Source of the DNA: Pelorhabdus rhamnosifermentans
GTDB taxonomy: Bacteria > Bacillota > Negativicutes > UMGS1260
Assembly (NCBI RefSeq): GCF_018835585.1
Contig: NZ_JAHGVE010000013.1
Location: forward strand, 1 to 64,000
Direction of reading: 5' to 3'
DNA: 64,000 bases
Part shown: piece by piece, positions 53,496-61,957 of the stretch
Numbering within the stretch: position 1 is the first letter of the stretch
Layout: every line of letters begins with the position of its first letter
The notes under the pieces: generated by a model
The model's database searches: none
What the model was told of the DNA's origin: nothing
Seen by the model: only the letters and a program-made list of their open reading frames with translations
Made by a program: the position numbers and the translations under genes

Positions 53496-54149
53496 ATGGA
53501 TTATTTTTTGGCCATTGACTTTGATGGTACCATTGCCGAGTTTGATGTGACAGATGCGGTACTTGAAGCGTTTGCTCCGCCTAAATGGCTGGAAATTGAA
53601 CAGCTATGGCAGCAAGGAAAGATAGGTTCTAAGGAATGTCTGAGCAAACAACTCGCCTTGATTAAAGCACCTTTAGAAGAAATTTTGGCTTTTGTGGAAC
53701 ACATCGAAATTGATGCTACATTTATCGAATTTGTGCGGCAGTTGCAGCAAGCGCAAATTCCATTTGCCATTATCAGTGATGGTTTTCAAGTATTGATTGA
53801 TCATATTTTGGCCAAAAATGGATTACAGGGACTACCCGTTTTTGCCAATGAATTGAAGGAAGCAAATAAAAAATTAGTGACTGCCTATCCTTATTCTTAT
53901 GATCATTGTACATCAGGAACATGTAAATGTCGCACTGCTGAGCAAGCTGCACAAGGATTGCCTGTCTATCTCATTGGTGACGGTCAAAGTGATTTCTGTT
54001 TGGCTGGTGCAGCTGATTTTGTTTATGCCAAGGCGAAATTAGTCGATTATTGTATACAAGAAAACATACCTCATTGTGTTTATACTGATTTTCAAGATAT
54101 TATGATCAATCTGCGTAAACAGCGGATTGAAAAAAATGTCATTGCATAA
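53496..54149 (+). CDS. HAD-IB family phosphatase, MtnX/SerB-like
   Basis: A 217-residue haloacid-dehalogenase phosphatase. Motif I is IDFDGT (Asp8 nucleophile, Asp10), motif II ISDG after FAIISDGF, and motif IV LIGDGQSDFCLAGAAD. The helical cap (FAPPKWLEIEQLWQQGKIGSKE) is like MtnX and phosphoserine phosphatases. Candidates are 2-hydroxy-3-keto-5-methylthiopentenyl-1-phosphate or phosphoserine. A Cys-rich insertion (HCTSGTCKCRTAEQ) is notable. ATG 53496 is preceded by TGGAG. The next gene, 33 bases on, is a class III aminotransferase. Confidence 0.82.
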   Translation: MDYFLAIDFDGTIAEFDVTDAVLEAFAPPKWLEIEQLWQQGKIGSKECLSKQLALIKAPLEEILAFVEHIEIDATFIEFVRQLQQAQIPFAIISDGFQVLIDHILAKNGLQGLPVFANELKEANKKLVTAYPYSYDHCTSGTCKCRTAEQAAQGLPVYLIGDGQSDFCLAGAADFVYAKAKLVDYCIQENIPHCVYTDFQDIMINLRKQRIEKNVIA

Positions 54150-54182
54150 TAGATTATATTAAAATGAAACGAGGCTATTATT

Positions 54183-55565
54183 ATGAATTGGGACGAAATG
54201 AATGATGAGCAATTACTCGAAATTGAATCAAAATGTTGTTCTTATGGAGATACGGTACACTACATTGATCCAGCCAAGATTTTCGATCATTGTGAAGGAT
54301 CATGGTTGTTTGACCGGGAAGACAAGCCTTATTTGGACATGCAAATGTGGTATTCTGCTGTAAACTTTGGCTATAAAAATGCCGAAATTGAAGCAGGCCA
54401 TCAGGCTCAAATGGAAAAATTGCCGCAACTGGCTTGCCAGTATTTGCACAAGGAAAAAATTATGTTATCTTATGAAATTGTAAAAGAGACGGAAAAACGG
54501 TTTGGTTCCAAGGGCCGCGTTCATTTCAATGTGGGTGGTGCACAGGCTGTTGAAGATAGTCTGAAACTTGTTCGTAATTATACACATGGCAAATCATCGA
54601 TGTTTGCATTTATGGGCGGTTACCATGGCCGTACACTGGCTGTATCGGAGATTACCAGTAGCTTCCGTTATCGTCGCCGCTATGGGCATTTTGGCAACAG
54701 GGCTAATTTTATTCCTTATCCTTATTGCTATCGCTGTTTCTATGGTAAGAAACCGGGTACTTGCGGTTATGAATGTATTAAACAGTTTGAAAAACTTTTT
54801 GAAACGGAATACTATGGCGTGCTTGATCCGAAGGTGAATGAAGCTGAGTTTGCCGCTTTCTATGTGGAACCTGTCCAGGCTACAGGTGGTTATATTATTC
54901 CGCCTAAGGAATACTTCAGTAAATTGCAGGCCATTTTAAAACGGCATAATATTTTACTTGTAGCTGATGAGATTCAAATGGGCTTCTATCGGACAGGTAA
55001 GCTGTGGTCAACAGAGCACTTTAATATTGATCCGGATGTCATTGTCTTTGGCAAGGCTCTTACGAACGGTTTGAATCCAATTTCAGGCATGTGGGCTAAA
55101 GAAGATATGATTAATCCAGAGAAGTTCCCGCCAGGATCGACGCATTCTACTTTTGCAAGTAATACGTTAGGAACGGCGGCCGGACTAGCGACGTTAGCCT
55201 ATTGTAAAAAACATGATATGGAGAAGAATGTTACTGAAAAAGGCGCCTATTTGCTGAAAAAATTACGCGAACTTAAAACACGCCATAATGTGATTGGTGA
55301 TGTCGATGGACTTGGATTGGCGTTGCGTATTGAAATGACCAAGACGGATGGGTTTGCACCTGACAAGACCTTGGCTGATGCCATTGTGGATGAAGCTATG
55401 AAGGGTGATATTGAAGTTAATGGTAAGAAGTATGGTCTTGTTCTTGATATTGGCGGCTATTATAAAAATGTCTTTACTTTGGCGCCGTCGCTGCTCATTA
55501 CTTATGAAGAAATAGACTTATTTATTCAGTTGTTTGAAGCTTTGCTGAAACGGCTAGGACACTGA
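54183..55565 (+). CDS. Class III PLP aminotransferase
   Basis: A 460-residue fold-type I aminotransferase of the acetylornithine/GABA/putrescine group. It has the glycine-rich VGGAQAVEDSLKL, GGYHGRTLAVSEIT, the Asp of ADEIQMGFYRTG and the PLP Lys291 in FGKALTNG. An unusual cysteine-bearing segment, YPYCYRCFYGKKPGTCGYEC, lies near 180-200. Substrate could be GABA, putrescine, diaminobutyrate or another omega-amine. Position with a HAD phosphatase, and speD 5 kb away, does not settle it. Ribosome site is GAGG. Confidence 0.85.
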   Translation: MNWDEMNDEQLLEIESKCCSYGDTVHYIDPAKIFDHCEGSWLFDREDKPYLDMQMWYSAVNFGYKNAEIEAGHQAQMEKLPQLACQYLHKEKIMLSYEIVKETEKRFGSKGRVHFNVGGAQAVEDSLKLVRNYTHGKSSMFAFMGGYHGRTLAVSEITSSFRYRRRYGHFGNRANFIPYPYCYRCFYGKKPGTCGYECIKQFEKLFETEYYGVLDPKVNEAEFAAFYVEPVQATGGYIIPPKEYFSKLQAILKRHNILLVADEIQMGFYRTGKLWSTEHFNIDPDVIVFGKALTNGLNPISGMWAKEDMINPEKFPPGSTHSTFASNTLGTAAGLATLAYCKKHDMEKNVTEKGAYLLKKLRELKTRHNVIGDVDGLGLALRIEMTKTDGFAPDKTLADAIVDEAMKGDIEVNGKKYGLVLDIGGYYKNVFTLAPSLLITYEEIDLFIQLFEALLKRLGH

Positions 55566-55582
55566 TATATTTATGATTCATT

Positions 55583-55613
55583 ATTTACTGAGGGCATTGT
55601 GCCCTCAGTAAAT
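55583..55613. terminator. Terminator after the class III aminotransferase
   Basis: ATTTACTGAGGGCA and TGCCCTCAGTAAAT form a perfect 14-bp stem with a TTG loop. The T tract is short (TTTAAT). A second weaker hairpin, ACCGC/GCGGT then TTTTG, follows at 55632-55660. Confidence 0.7.
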
Positions 55614-55715
55614 TTAATAGTAGGCAGAATCACCGCTAGCTTTTGATAGGGGCGGTTTTGTTTGCTTTTTTTGATTGTGTTTTAAGGCAATAAATAAAGA
55701 TGGTGAGAATAATAA

Positions 55716-56507
55716 ATGAATCAATATGATATTGAATTGTCTGGTGGTGAAGAGGCTGTATTGCTTATTCATGGCCTCACAGGAAATCCCTATGAAATGA
55801 AATTTTTAGCAGAAAAATTAAATAAAGCGGGATTTACTGTTTCAGCTCCCTGTCTGCCCGGTCATAGTGAAACACTAGCGAGATTGAAACAAACGAAGTG
55901 GCAGGATTGGTATGGCAGAGCGCGCGAACGCTACCTTGAATTAAAACAAAAGCATCGTAAGGTGGGCGTAGCCGGCTTATGTATGGGAGCTGTTCTATCC
56001 TTGGAATTGGCTCACGAATTTAAAGAAATACCTGCTGTTTCGCTCATGTCTACAACGCTGTTTTATGATGGTTGGACCATTCCCTGGTATTCCTTTTTGA
56101 TTCCCCTTGCTTATTATACACCGCTTAAGTATTATTACTCTTTTACGGAACGGCCGCCTTATGGCATAAAAAATGAGCGGTTACGAAAACTCGTGGCTAG
56201 CAATACAAAAACACTTGTCTATGATGAAGTTCCTGGTGTGGTCATGAATCAAAATTTTCAACTCATTAATCAAGTGAAACGACATTTGCCTCAGATACAA
56301 TCTCCGCTTTTGTTGCTTCATGCCATGGAAGATGATACAGCCAGTATTAAAAATGCTGAGTATGTGGAAAACCATGCTGGCTCAGCCCCTATTCGTAAAG
56401 TTTTACTTCATGATTCTTATCATATGATCACGATTGATAATGATCGAGCCCTTGTTTCTCAGGAAAATATTGCTTTTTTCAAAGAAAATATGGGAATGAA
56501 CAAATAG
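55716..56507 (+). CDS. Alpha/beta hydrolase with a cysteine nucleophile elbow
   Basis: A 263-residue carboxylesterase-like hydrolase (Est30/monoglyceride lipase group). The oxyanion motif is LLIHGLTGNPYEM. The nucleophile elbow is GLCMG with Cys89 where the family nearly always has Ser. Asp in HAMEDDTASI and His in HDSYHMITIDND complete a Cys-Asp-His triad. The protein is cytoplasmic, without a signal peptide. The substrate is unknown. Ribosome site is weak (GGTGAG). Confidence 0.85.
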   Translation: MNQYDIELSGGEEAVLLIHGLTGNPYEMKFLAEKLNKAGFTVSAPCLPGHSETLARLKQTKWQDWYGRARERYLELKQKHRKVGVAGLCMGAVLSLELAHEFKEIPAVSLMSTTLFYDGWTIPWYSFLIPLAYYTPLKYYYSFTERPPYGIKNERLRKLVASNTKTLVYDEVPGVVMNQNFQLINQVKRHLPQIQSPLLLLHAMEDDTASIKNAEYVENHAGSAPIRKVLLHDSYHMITIDNDRALVSQENIAFFKENMGMNK

Positions 56508-56622
56508 GCAGACGACAGTTTGCTTATTTTTTTGTCGAAAAGCAGCTTTTCATTAGGGGAAAAGCTTACTATAATAGTAAAGAGCAGTTTGATTGCGGAG
56601 AAATGAAAAAGGAGACTTCATA

Positions 56623-57291
56623 ATGGATATGCCTGTAATGATTGTACATGTTGAGGAAAGTGTGAAGGCGTGGGATCTTGGCTCTTCTTTTGGGGATATG
56701 TCGCGCATGCTTAGTACACTGCGGGAAGTATGGGATCGCCAGACTGTGGCCGATTTGGAACAAGGAAATATTGCTGTGCCTGATGCTGTGCTTAATCAAT
56801 ATCTTCAACAAGCCATAGGTGATTCAAGCAAGGTGAAAGAGTTTACCTTAACTTCTTTAGATGGTAATAAATTTAAAGTTCATTTGCGTACAGATTCTGT
56901 AGGCACGGTGGAGATGACTTGTCAAATAAAGCAGTTTGAGCATGACAAAGATCATTCTGTGATGAAACTATATATTGAAGATAAAACCTTGCCTGACAGG
57001 CCCCTTATGTCGTTTATTTTTTCTCATATGAGTATGGCTATGGTGACAAAACTGGCTGGCCCGATTGATGTGGGGTCTGATTTAGCGTTGGATTTTCGTG
57101 GTAATATGGTGACAGTTGATTTTCATCAAGCTCTGTCCCGTTCAAAGCTTGCCGGTATCGAGATCATGGGGTATCGACCACTTGATGAGCTTGTTGTTAA
57201 AGGTGCGACAACTCGGGCCGGAGTCGTTGAGTTTGAGACCAACTTGGCTTTGCCGAAAAATGTCGTCGATACACTCATGAACGTATTGTAG
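56623..57291 (+). CDS. Conserved-looking protein of unknown function, 222 residues
   Basis: I do not recognise a family. The sequence is soluble, mixed alpha/beta and acidic at the start (MPVMIVHVEESVKAWDLGSS). A central beta-rich part (FTLTSLDGNKFKVHLRT, GTVEMTCQIKQFEHD) is followed by a helix FSHMSMAMVTKLAG and a second beta part ending ETNLALPKNVVDTLMNVL. No Cys/His metal sites. AAAGGAGA sets ATG 56623. It stands alone between the esterase and prfC. Codon use resembles its neighbours. Confidence 0.7.
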   Translation: MDMPVMIVHVEESVKAWDLGSSFGDMSRMLSTLREVWDRQTVADLEQGNIAVPDAVLNQYLQQAIGDSSKVKEFTLTSLDGNKFKVHLRTDSVGTVEMTCQIKQFEHDKDHSVMKLYIEDKTLPDRPLMSFIFSHMSMAMVTKLAGPIDVGSDLALDFRGNMVTVDFHQALSRSKLAGIEIMGYRPLDELVVKGATTRAGVVEFETNLALPKNVVDTLMNVL

Positions 57292-57426
57292 GGGCGAGAT
57301 GGTGGTGTTGCTTAAGGTTGGATATTCTGGTATGATCTACTTTATAATACTTAGTATCATTTTGTTTAAACAAGTCGTAAATGAATTTTAGGAGAATTTA
57401 TCTGATTGAATTATAGGAGGCTATTC

Positions 57427-59037
57427 ATGTCATCCCTAGTGGAAGAAATAAATAAGCGGCGTACTTTTGCAATCATCTCCCATCCTGACGCCGGAAAAAC
57501 AACATTAACGGAAAAATTACTGCTTTATGGGGGCGCCATTCATCTGGCGGGTTCGGTAAAAGCCAGAAAAGCTCAAAAACATGCTGTATCGGATTGGATG
57601 GAAATAGAAAAACAAAGAGGTATTTCTGTTACGTCCAGTGTATTACAGTTTGATTATGATGGATTTCGCATCAACATTTTAGATACACCGGGCCATCAAG
57701 ATTTTAGTGAAGATACCTACCGGACACTCATGGCTGCTGATAGCGCTGTTATGCTGATTGACGTTGCTAAGGGCGTAGAAGAACAGACAAAAAAACTTTT
57801 TTATGTTTGTAAGCAACGGGGTATTCCTGTATTTACTTTTGTGAATAAACTCGACCGTTTTGGTAAGAACCCTTTTGATTTAATGGAGGAAATTGAACAG
57901 GTACTAGGCATTCGGGCATATCCCATGAATTGGCCTATTGGAGTAGAAGGCAGCTACGTAGGGGTTTATAATCGGCAATTAGCCCAAGTGGAATTGTTTG
58001 AAAAAAGCGGTGCCCATGGTACTACAGTGTTGCCGTCTAAACAGGGTAATGTGAATGACGAAGAATTTAAAGCGCTGTTAGGTGCTGAAGTGCATCAAGC
58101 GCTTATTGATGATATTGAACTTTTGGATATGGCTGGCGATACCTTTGATTTTGATAAGGTGCGTAAAGGCGAACTGACTCCCATGTTTTTTGGAAGTGCC
58201 ATGAGTAATTTTGGTGTGCGGCCCTTTTTAGAGGAATTTTTACAATTAGCGCCAGCTCCAGCACCGCGTTTGGCTGATAGCGGTGTCATATATCCGTCAG
58301 ATCCCGTCTTCTCAGCGTTTGTTTTTAAAATCCAAGCCAATATGAATCCGGCTCATCGCGATCGCTTGGCTTTTATGCGGATTTGTTCCGGTAAATTTAC
58401 GCGAGGTATGAGCGTCTATCATGCTCGCAGTGGGAAAACAGTAAAGTTAGCCCAGCCACAGCAATTTTTAGCCCAAGAGCGTACCCTGATTGATGAAGCT
58501 TATCCCGGAGATATTGTGGGCCTTTTTGATCCCGGCGTATTTGGTATTGGCGATACCATTTGCGGCGAAAAAGAGCGCCTTCAGTTTCGTGACTTTCCTG
58601 TGTTTCCGCCTGAGCAGTTTGCGCGGGTTCAACCGAAAGATACGATGCGACGCAAACAGTTTATTAAAGGCATGACAGAGCTCACGCAGGAAGGGGCTGT
58701 GCAGGTCTTTCGGCCCAGTGACTATTCTGTAGAATCTTTTATTGTTGGTGTAGTAGGTTCCTTGCAATTTGAAGTATTGGAATATCGATTGAAAAATGAA
58801 TATGGCGTTGATATATTAATGAACAGGCTGCCTTATGGTGTGGCGCGCTGGCTTACTTCCCAAGCAGGGCCTGTTGAGATCAAAACACTGAAAAATATGG
58901 AAAGCAGTATGCTCGTATTTGATATTCATGATCGTCTTGTGGCCCTTGTTAATAACGAATGGTCTCTTAATTGGGTTATGGAACGTAATCCGGAAGTGGA
59001 ATTTTTAAAGGTTCCTGCTGATGCACAGATCATATAA
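57427..59037 (+). CDS. prfC: Peptide chain release factor 3
   Basis: A 536-residue translational GTPase that recycles RF1/RF2. G1 is SHPDAGKTT near the N-terminus, followed by RGISVTSSV (G2), DTPGHQDFSEDTYR (G3) and FVNKLDR (G4). The SEDTYRTLMAAD stretch and the C-terminal LQFEVLEYRLKNEYGVD are RF-3 specific, separating it from EF-G. ATG 57427 lies behind TAGGAGGC; an in-frame upstream TTG is less likely. Length is normal. Confidence 0.96.
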   Translation: MSSLVEEINKRRTFAIISHPDAGKTTLTEKLLLYGGAIHLAGSVKARKAQKHAVSDWMEIEKQRGISVTSSVLQFDYDGFRINILDTPGHQDFSEDTYRTLMAADSAVMLIDVAKGVEEQTKKLFYVCKQRGIPVFTFVNKLDRFGKNPFDLMEEIEQVLGIRAYPMNWPIGVEGSYVGVYNRQLAQVELFEKSGAHGTTVLPSKQGNVNDEEFKALLGAEVHQALIDDIELLDMAGDTFDFDKVRKGELTPMFFGSAMSNFGVRPFLEEFLQLAPAPAPRLADSGVIYPSDPVFSAFVFKIQANMNPAHRDRLAFMRICSGKFTRGMSVYHARSGKTVKLAQPQQFLAQERTLIDEAYPGDIVGLFDPGVFGIGDTICGEKERLQFRDFPVFPPEQFARVQPKDTMRRKQFIKGMTELTQEGAVQVFRPSDYSVESFIVGVVGSLQFEVLEYRLKNEYGVDILMNRLPYGVARWLTSQAGPVEIKTLKNMESSMLVFDIHDRLVALVNNEWSLNWVMERNPEVEFLKVPADAQII

Positions 59038-59103
59038 GTTTGCTTCGAAGAAATCTTGGGTTACATAATTACAAAATCAGGTTCTATTTCGTTCAAAAAA
59101 CGA

Positions 59104-59132
59104 TTGACAATAATATATGTAAATGATAATAT
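59104..59132 (+). promoter_or_regulatory. Promoter of the porin gene
   Basis: TTGACA (59104-59109), 17 bases, TAATAT (59127-59132); TATAAT at 59130 is an alternative. A 270-base leader with an internal terminator follows. Confidence 0.75.
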
Positions 59133-59155
59133 AATTTACAAGTTAACATAATGTT

Positions 59156-59203
59156 GAGCAGAGAAGCTTAAAGGGGAACCGTGGATGCCTTTAAGCTTTT
59201 TTT
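59156..59203 (+). promoter_or_regulatory. Porin leader: hexaloop hairpin overlapping an intrinsic terminator
   Basis: GAGC-AGAGAA-GCTT (59156-59169) is a 4-bp hairpin with A at loop position 1 and G at 4. Its loop end and 3' arm fall in the stem AAGCTTAAAGG (59164-59174), which pairs perfectly with CCTTTAAGCTT (59188-59198) before a T run. As in the amt leader, the hairpin starts about 15 nt after the predicted transcription start. The terminator must be bypassed to express the porin unless another promoter exists. Confidence 0.5.
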
Positions 59204-59411
59204 GTACCAATTTAGTGTTGGCGTGGGGTGTAAATTGGTCTTGTAGCCCATCTTGGTTCATTCGAAAGGGGGAAGTCGGCGGAATTAATAGGCAGAGTAT
59301 TGAAATATGTAAACAGTGTGCTCGAAAGCTAAAAGCAGGTAAGGAAACATGGAAACTTACATTGATTTTATACGGCGGCGTCACTGAATGTTAAAACATT
59401 TAGGAGGAATT

Positions 59412-60386
59412 ATGATGAAAAAGTCTCTTATTGCAACAGCCGTGGCGACGGCTCTGGCACTTTCTACTTCAGCTGTATTTGCTGCTCAAGCCCCAGTAAC
59501 CCTTGATGGTAGCATAGCCTATCAGTACCGTGACATTGATAAAGCTGGAGTAAGCTCTAATGCTAACAAAGCCACCTTGCTTTTGAATGCCAATAGTGAT
59601 TTAGGTAATGGCTGGGGTGTGTACGGTCGGTTAGCGGTTCAACATGTGAGCAATCAAAGTCCGGCAGATTTTAACACAGCTGCTTATGGACCGAATGCAA
59701 GAAATGTGGCGGCAATTGATCAATTTGGTCTTAACTACAAAACGGGTGATACTACTTATAAGATTGGACGTCAACCCCTATTTGTTGGAGCTACGGGTCT
59801 AATCTATGATTCAACTGGTTATCTTGGCAAACAGTTCTTTACTGATGGTGTAACGGCTATGGGCAAGAACGGCGCGCTTAGCTACCAAGCAGCAGTTGTA
59901 CAGGAAGATAATATTTTTGGACCTTCCGGTAAAAATAAAATTTATACTGCTCATGCTGATTATGCAGTTACTCCAGCCTTTACTTATGGAGCCACATTGG
60001 GTAGATATAACTATGAAAAATCAACTGATGGTACCAGTCGTAACATATGGGCTGTCAATGCTGCCTACAATCTTGGTTCGGCCAGTTTCTATACTGAGTA
60101 TGCTCAAACCGATATGAATAACGCTAATAAATCTTTTGATTACGGTGTATCGTATAAATTTGATGATAAGAACAGCATTTCCGCCAATATTTTCCGGGTT
60201 GAGCAGAACGGTGAGTTCCATACCGATATGACTACTTGGGATTCCAATTCCAAGGGCATATATTATACCTATGGTCATAAATTTACAAAAGATACTTCTT
60301 TGAACTTCTTATATAAAGATATTGAAAATATTACTAGTGGAGTTAAGACTACTAATTTCCGTACTACGGCTTCTTATAATTTCTAA
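59412..60386 (+). CDS. Outer-membrane beta-barrel porin
   Basis: A 324-residue outer-membrane protein. The signal peptide is MMKKSLIATAVATALALSTS with cleavage at AVFA-A (about residue 27). The mature part alternates polar and aromatic residues in about 16 amphipathic strands (GWGVYGRLAVQHVS, FTYGATLGRYNYE, GIYYTYGHKF) and ends TASYNF, the terminal Phe recognised by BAM. This is direct evidence for an outer membrane. There is no S-layer homology domain, unlike the larger Negativicutes porins. TAGGAGG precedes ATG 59412; 59415 is possible. Confidence 0.9.
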   Translation: MMKKSLIATAVATALALSTSAVFAAQAPVTLDGSIAYQYRDIDKAGVSSNANKATLLLNANSDLGNGWGVYGRLAVQHVSNQSPADFNTAAYGPNARNVAAIDQFGLNYKTGDTTYKIGRQPLFVGATGLIYDSTGYLGKQFFTDGVTAMGKNGALSYQAAVVQEDNIFGPSGKNKIYTAHADYAVTPAFTYGATLGRYNYEKSTDGTSRNIWAVNAAYNLGSASFYTEYAQTDMNNANKSFDYGVSYKFDDKNSISANIFRVEQNGEFHTDMTTWDSNSKGIYYTYGHKFTKDTSLNFLYKDIENITSGVKTTNFRTTASYNF

Positions 60387-60450
60387 ACTAAATAAAATAA
60401 GAGTGACTCCTTTGATTGTTGCGCGTGTCATTTAGTGAAGTAATATGGAA

Positions 60451-60491
60451 TAGGGCTTATCGCTGGAAATAGCGGTAAGCCCTATTTTTTT
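60451..60491 (+). terminator. Terminator after the porin gene
   Basis: TAGGGCTTATCGCT and AGCGGTAAGCCCTA form a 14-bp stem with one wobble, a 6-nt loop and seven T's. Confidence 0.93.
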
Positions 60492-60569
60492 ATAGTATTC
60501 AAAATATATGTCAGTCAGCCGGGAGTATTTATTGGCGCGAAGACGTTTTTTATGAAATAGGAACAGGAA

Positions 60570-60778
60570 ATGTCTATGATCGTACAGAAAAAAATGAGTA
60601 GAAGGATCGGGAAACTGCTAGCGCTGCTTGAGAAACAACTAAAATTTGAATATCTGGATACACTGATTTCGATGATCATTGGTAGGGCCATTAAACCGAC
60701 GTGGATACACTGGAGCAGGCTGCAGTTATTGCATTAAATGCTTTATTGCTGGCAGATATGGCAAAAAACTACTTGTAA
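60570..60778 (+). pseudogene. Frameshifted small gene
   Basis: From ATG 60570 (site AGGAACAGGAA) one frame reads a basic helix (MSRRIGKLLALLEKQLKFEY) and loses sense near 60695. Another frame opens there and reads TDVDTLEQAAVIALNALLLA and on to DMAKNYL before a stop at 60776. Joined, they give a helical protein of about 68 residues; read straight, the first frame stops at 60737. One indel near 60690-60700 would restore it. The family is not recognised. Confidence 0.5.
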
Positions 60779-60798
60779 GCTTTTTTTGTAGGTTTTAC

Positions 60799-60827
60799 TT
60801 GCATTTTTGTTGTATTATCATTAAAAT
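60799..60827 (+). promoter_or_regulatory. Promoter of speD
   Basis: TTGCAT (60799-60804), 17 bases, TAAAAT (60822-60827). The start would be near 60834. Confidence 0.75.
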
Positions 60828-60835
60828 AATGCATG

Positions 60836-60872
60836 GGACTTCGTTATGAACGGATAAAAGTCCGATTTTTTG
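60836..60872 (+). terminator. Terminator-like hairpin at the 5' end of the speD mRNA
   Basis: GGACTT pairs with AAGTCC, with TTCGTT/AACGGA nested inside, and GATTTTTTG follows. It lies between promoter and gene, so it may be an attenuator or a 5' stabilising hairpin. No alternative fold is obvious. Confidence 0.5.
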
Positions 60873-60900
60873 ATTAGTAAAACCATATAAGGAGATAAAA

Positions 60901-61710
60901 ATGGAAATTAAAGGAATAAAGAAACTACAACTTTATGGATTTAATAATCTGACGAAGACGCTTAGCTTTAATATGTATGATATTTGTTATGCAAAGACGT
61001 TAGAGCATCGGCAAGACTACATTAAATACATTGATGAAGAGTATAATGCCGAGCGATTAACAGTGATTCTGACAGAGGTGGCTAATATTATTGGCGCTAC
61101 CATCTTGAACATTGCCAAGCAGGATTATGAGCCGCAAGGTGCCAGCGTGACCATGCTTATTGCAGAAGATAAGGTGGATCAGAAACCTGATGGAACGTCA
61201 GAACATGACGAATTGAAAAGTGATGCTGTTGTAGCACACTTGGATAAAAGTCATATTACTGTTCACACCTACCCTGAAAGTCATCCAGATCAAGGTGTCA
61301 GTACCTTTCGGGCCGATATTGATGTGTCTACTTGTGGCCAAATTTCGCCACTGAAAGCCCTTAATTATTTAATCAAAAGCTTTTGTTCGGATATTTGTAT
61401 CATTGATTATCGCGTAAGGGGATTTACGCGTGATATTAATGGTAAAAAGTTTTATATCGATCATAAAATCAATTCCATCCAAAATTATATTGCCAAAGAT
61501 ATGAAAGACATGTATCAAATGATTGATACGAATGTTTATCAAGATAATATTTTTCACACTAAGATGATTTTAAAAGAATTTGATTTAGATAATTATTTAT
61601 TTGGTACAGCAAAAAAAGAATTATTACCTGGTGAAAAGAAAAAAATTAAACAGCGTTTGAAAAAAGAAATGTTGGAGATTTTTTCAGGAAGAAATATTCC
61701 AAAGGTCTAG
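60901..61710 (+). CDS. speD: S-adenosylmethionine decarboxylase proenzyme
   Basis: A 269-residue pyruvoyl enzyme producing decarboxylated SAM for spermidine synthesis. It is of the long E. coli type: the self-cleavage site is Lys116-Ser117 in [13 protein letters not shown], followed by [20 protein letters not shown] and the [20 protein letters not shown] stretch. Ser117 becomes the pyruvoyl group. AAGGAG precedes the ATG. No speE is adjacent in the window. The gene is flanked on both sides by broken small genes. Confidence 0.95.
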   Translation: MEIKGIKKLQLYGFNNLTKTLSFNMYDICYAKTLEHRQDYIKYIDEEYNAERLTVILTEVANIIGATILNIAKQDYEPQGASVTMLIAEDKVDQKPDGTSEHDELKSDAVVAHLDKSHITVHTYPESHPDQGVSTFRADIDVSTCGQISPLKALNYLIKSFCSDICIIDYRVRGFTRDINGKKFYIDHKINSIQNYIAKDMKDMYQMIDTNVYQDNIFHTKMILKEFDLDNYLFGTAKKELLPGEKKKIKQRLKKEMLEIFSGRNIPKV

Positions 61711-61825
61711 AATGCCATAGCGCTTGTTGTATACGAATTAATTGTGATCAGAAGAATTGAATAAACAGGAAAGCGTGTGGCTTTATCTTAATAACTCATG
61801 ACTCTGGAAATTTATGTTTTTGACG

Positions 61826-61865
61826 AAAGCTGTAGCTCAGGATGCTATTCTGAGCTACAGCTTTT
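61826..61865 (+). terminator. Terminator after speD
   Basis: AAAGCTGTAGCTCAG and CTGAGCTACAGCTTT form a perfect 15-bp stem with a 9-nt loop, then TTGTCTTTG. Confidence 0.9.
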
Positions 61866-61957
61866 GTCTTTGCCTGTTAATTTAAGATGATTTTTTGCCC
61901 GGGTTACTTAAGTTTAAAAGGCGTTTGTCCGATTAAAATAGTAGGGAGATGAAAGCA

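Noticed and set aside
59185-59394. Open frame of 69 codons in the porin leader with an ICKQC pair
   Set aside because: It starts inside the terminator stem, has no ribosome site and shows no recognisable sequence, so it is treated as untranslated leader.
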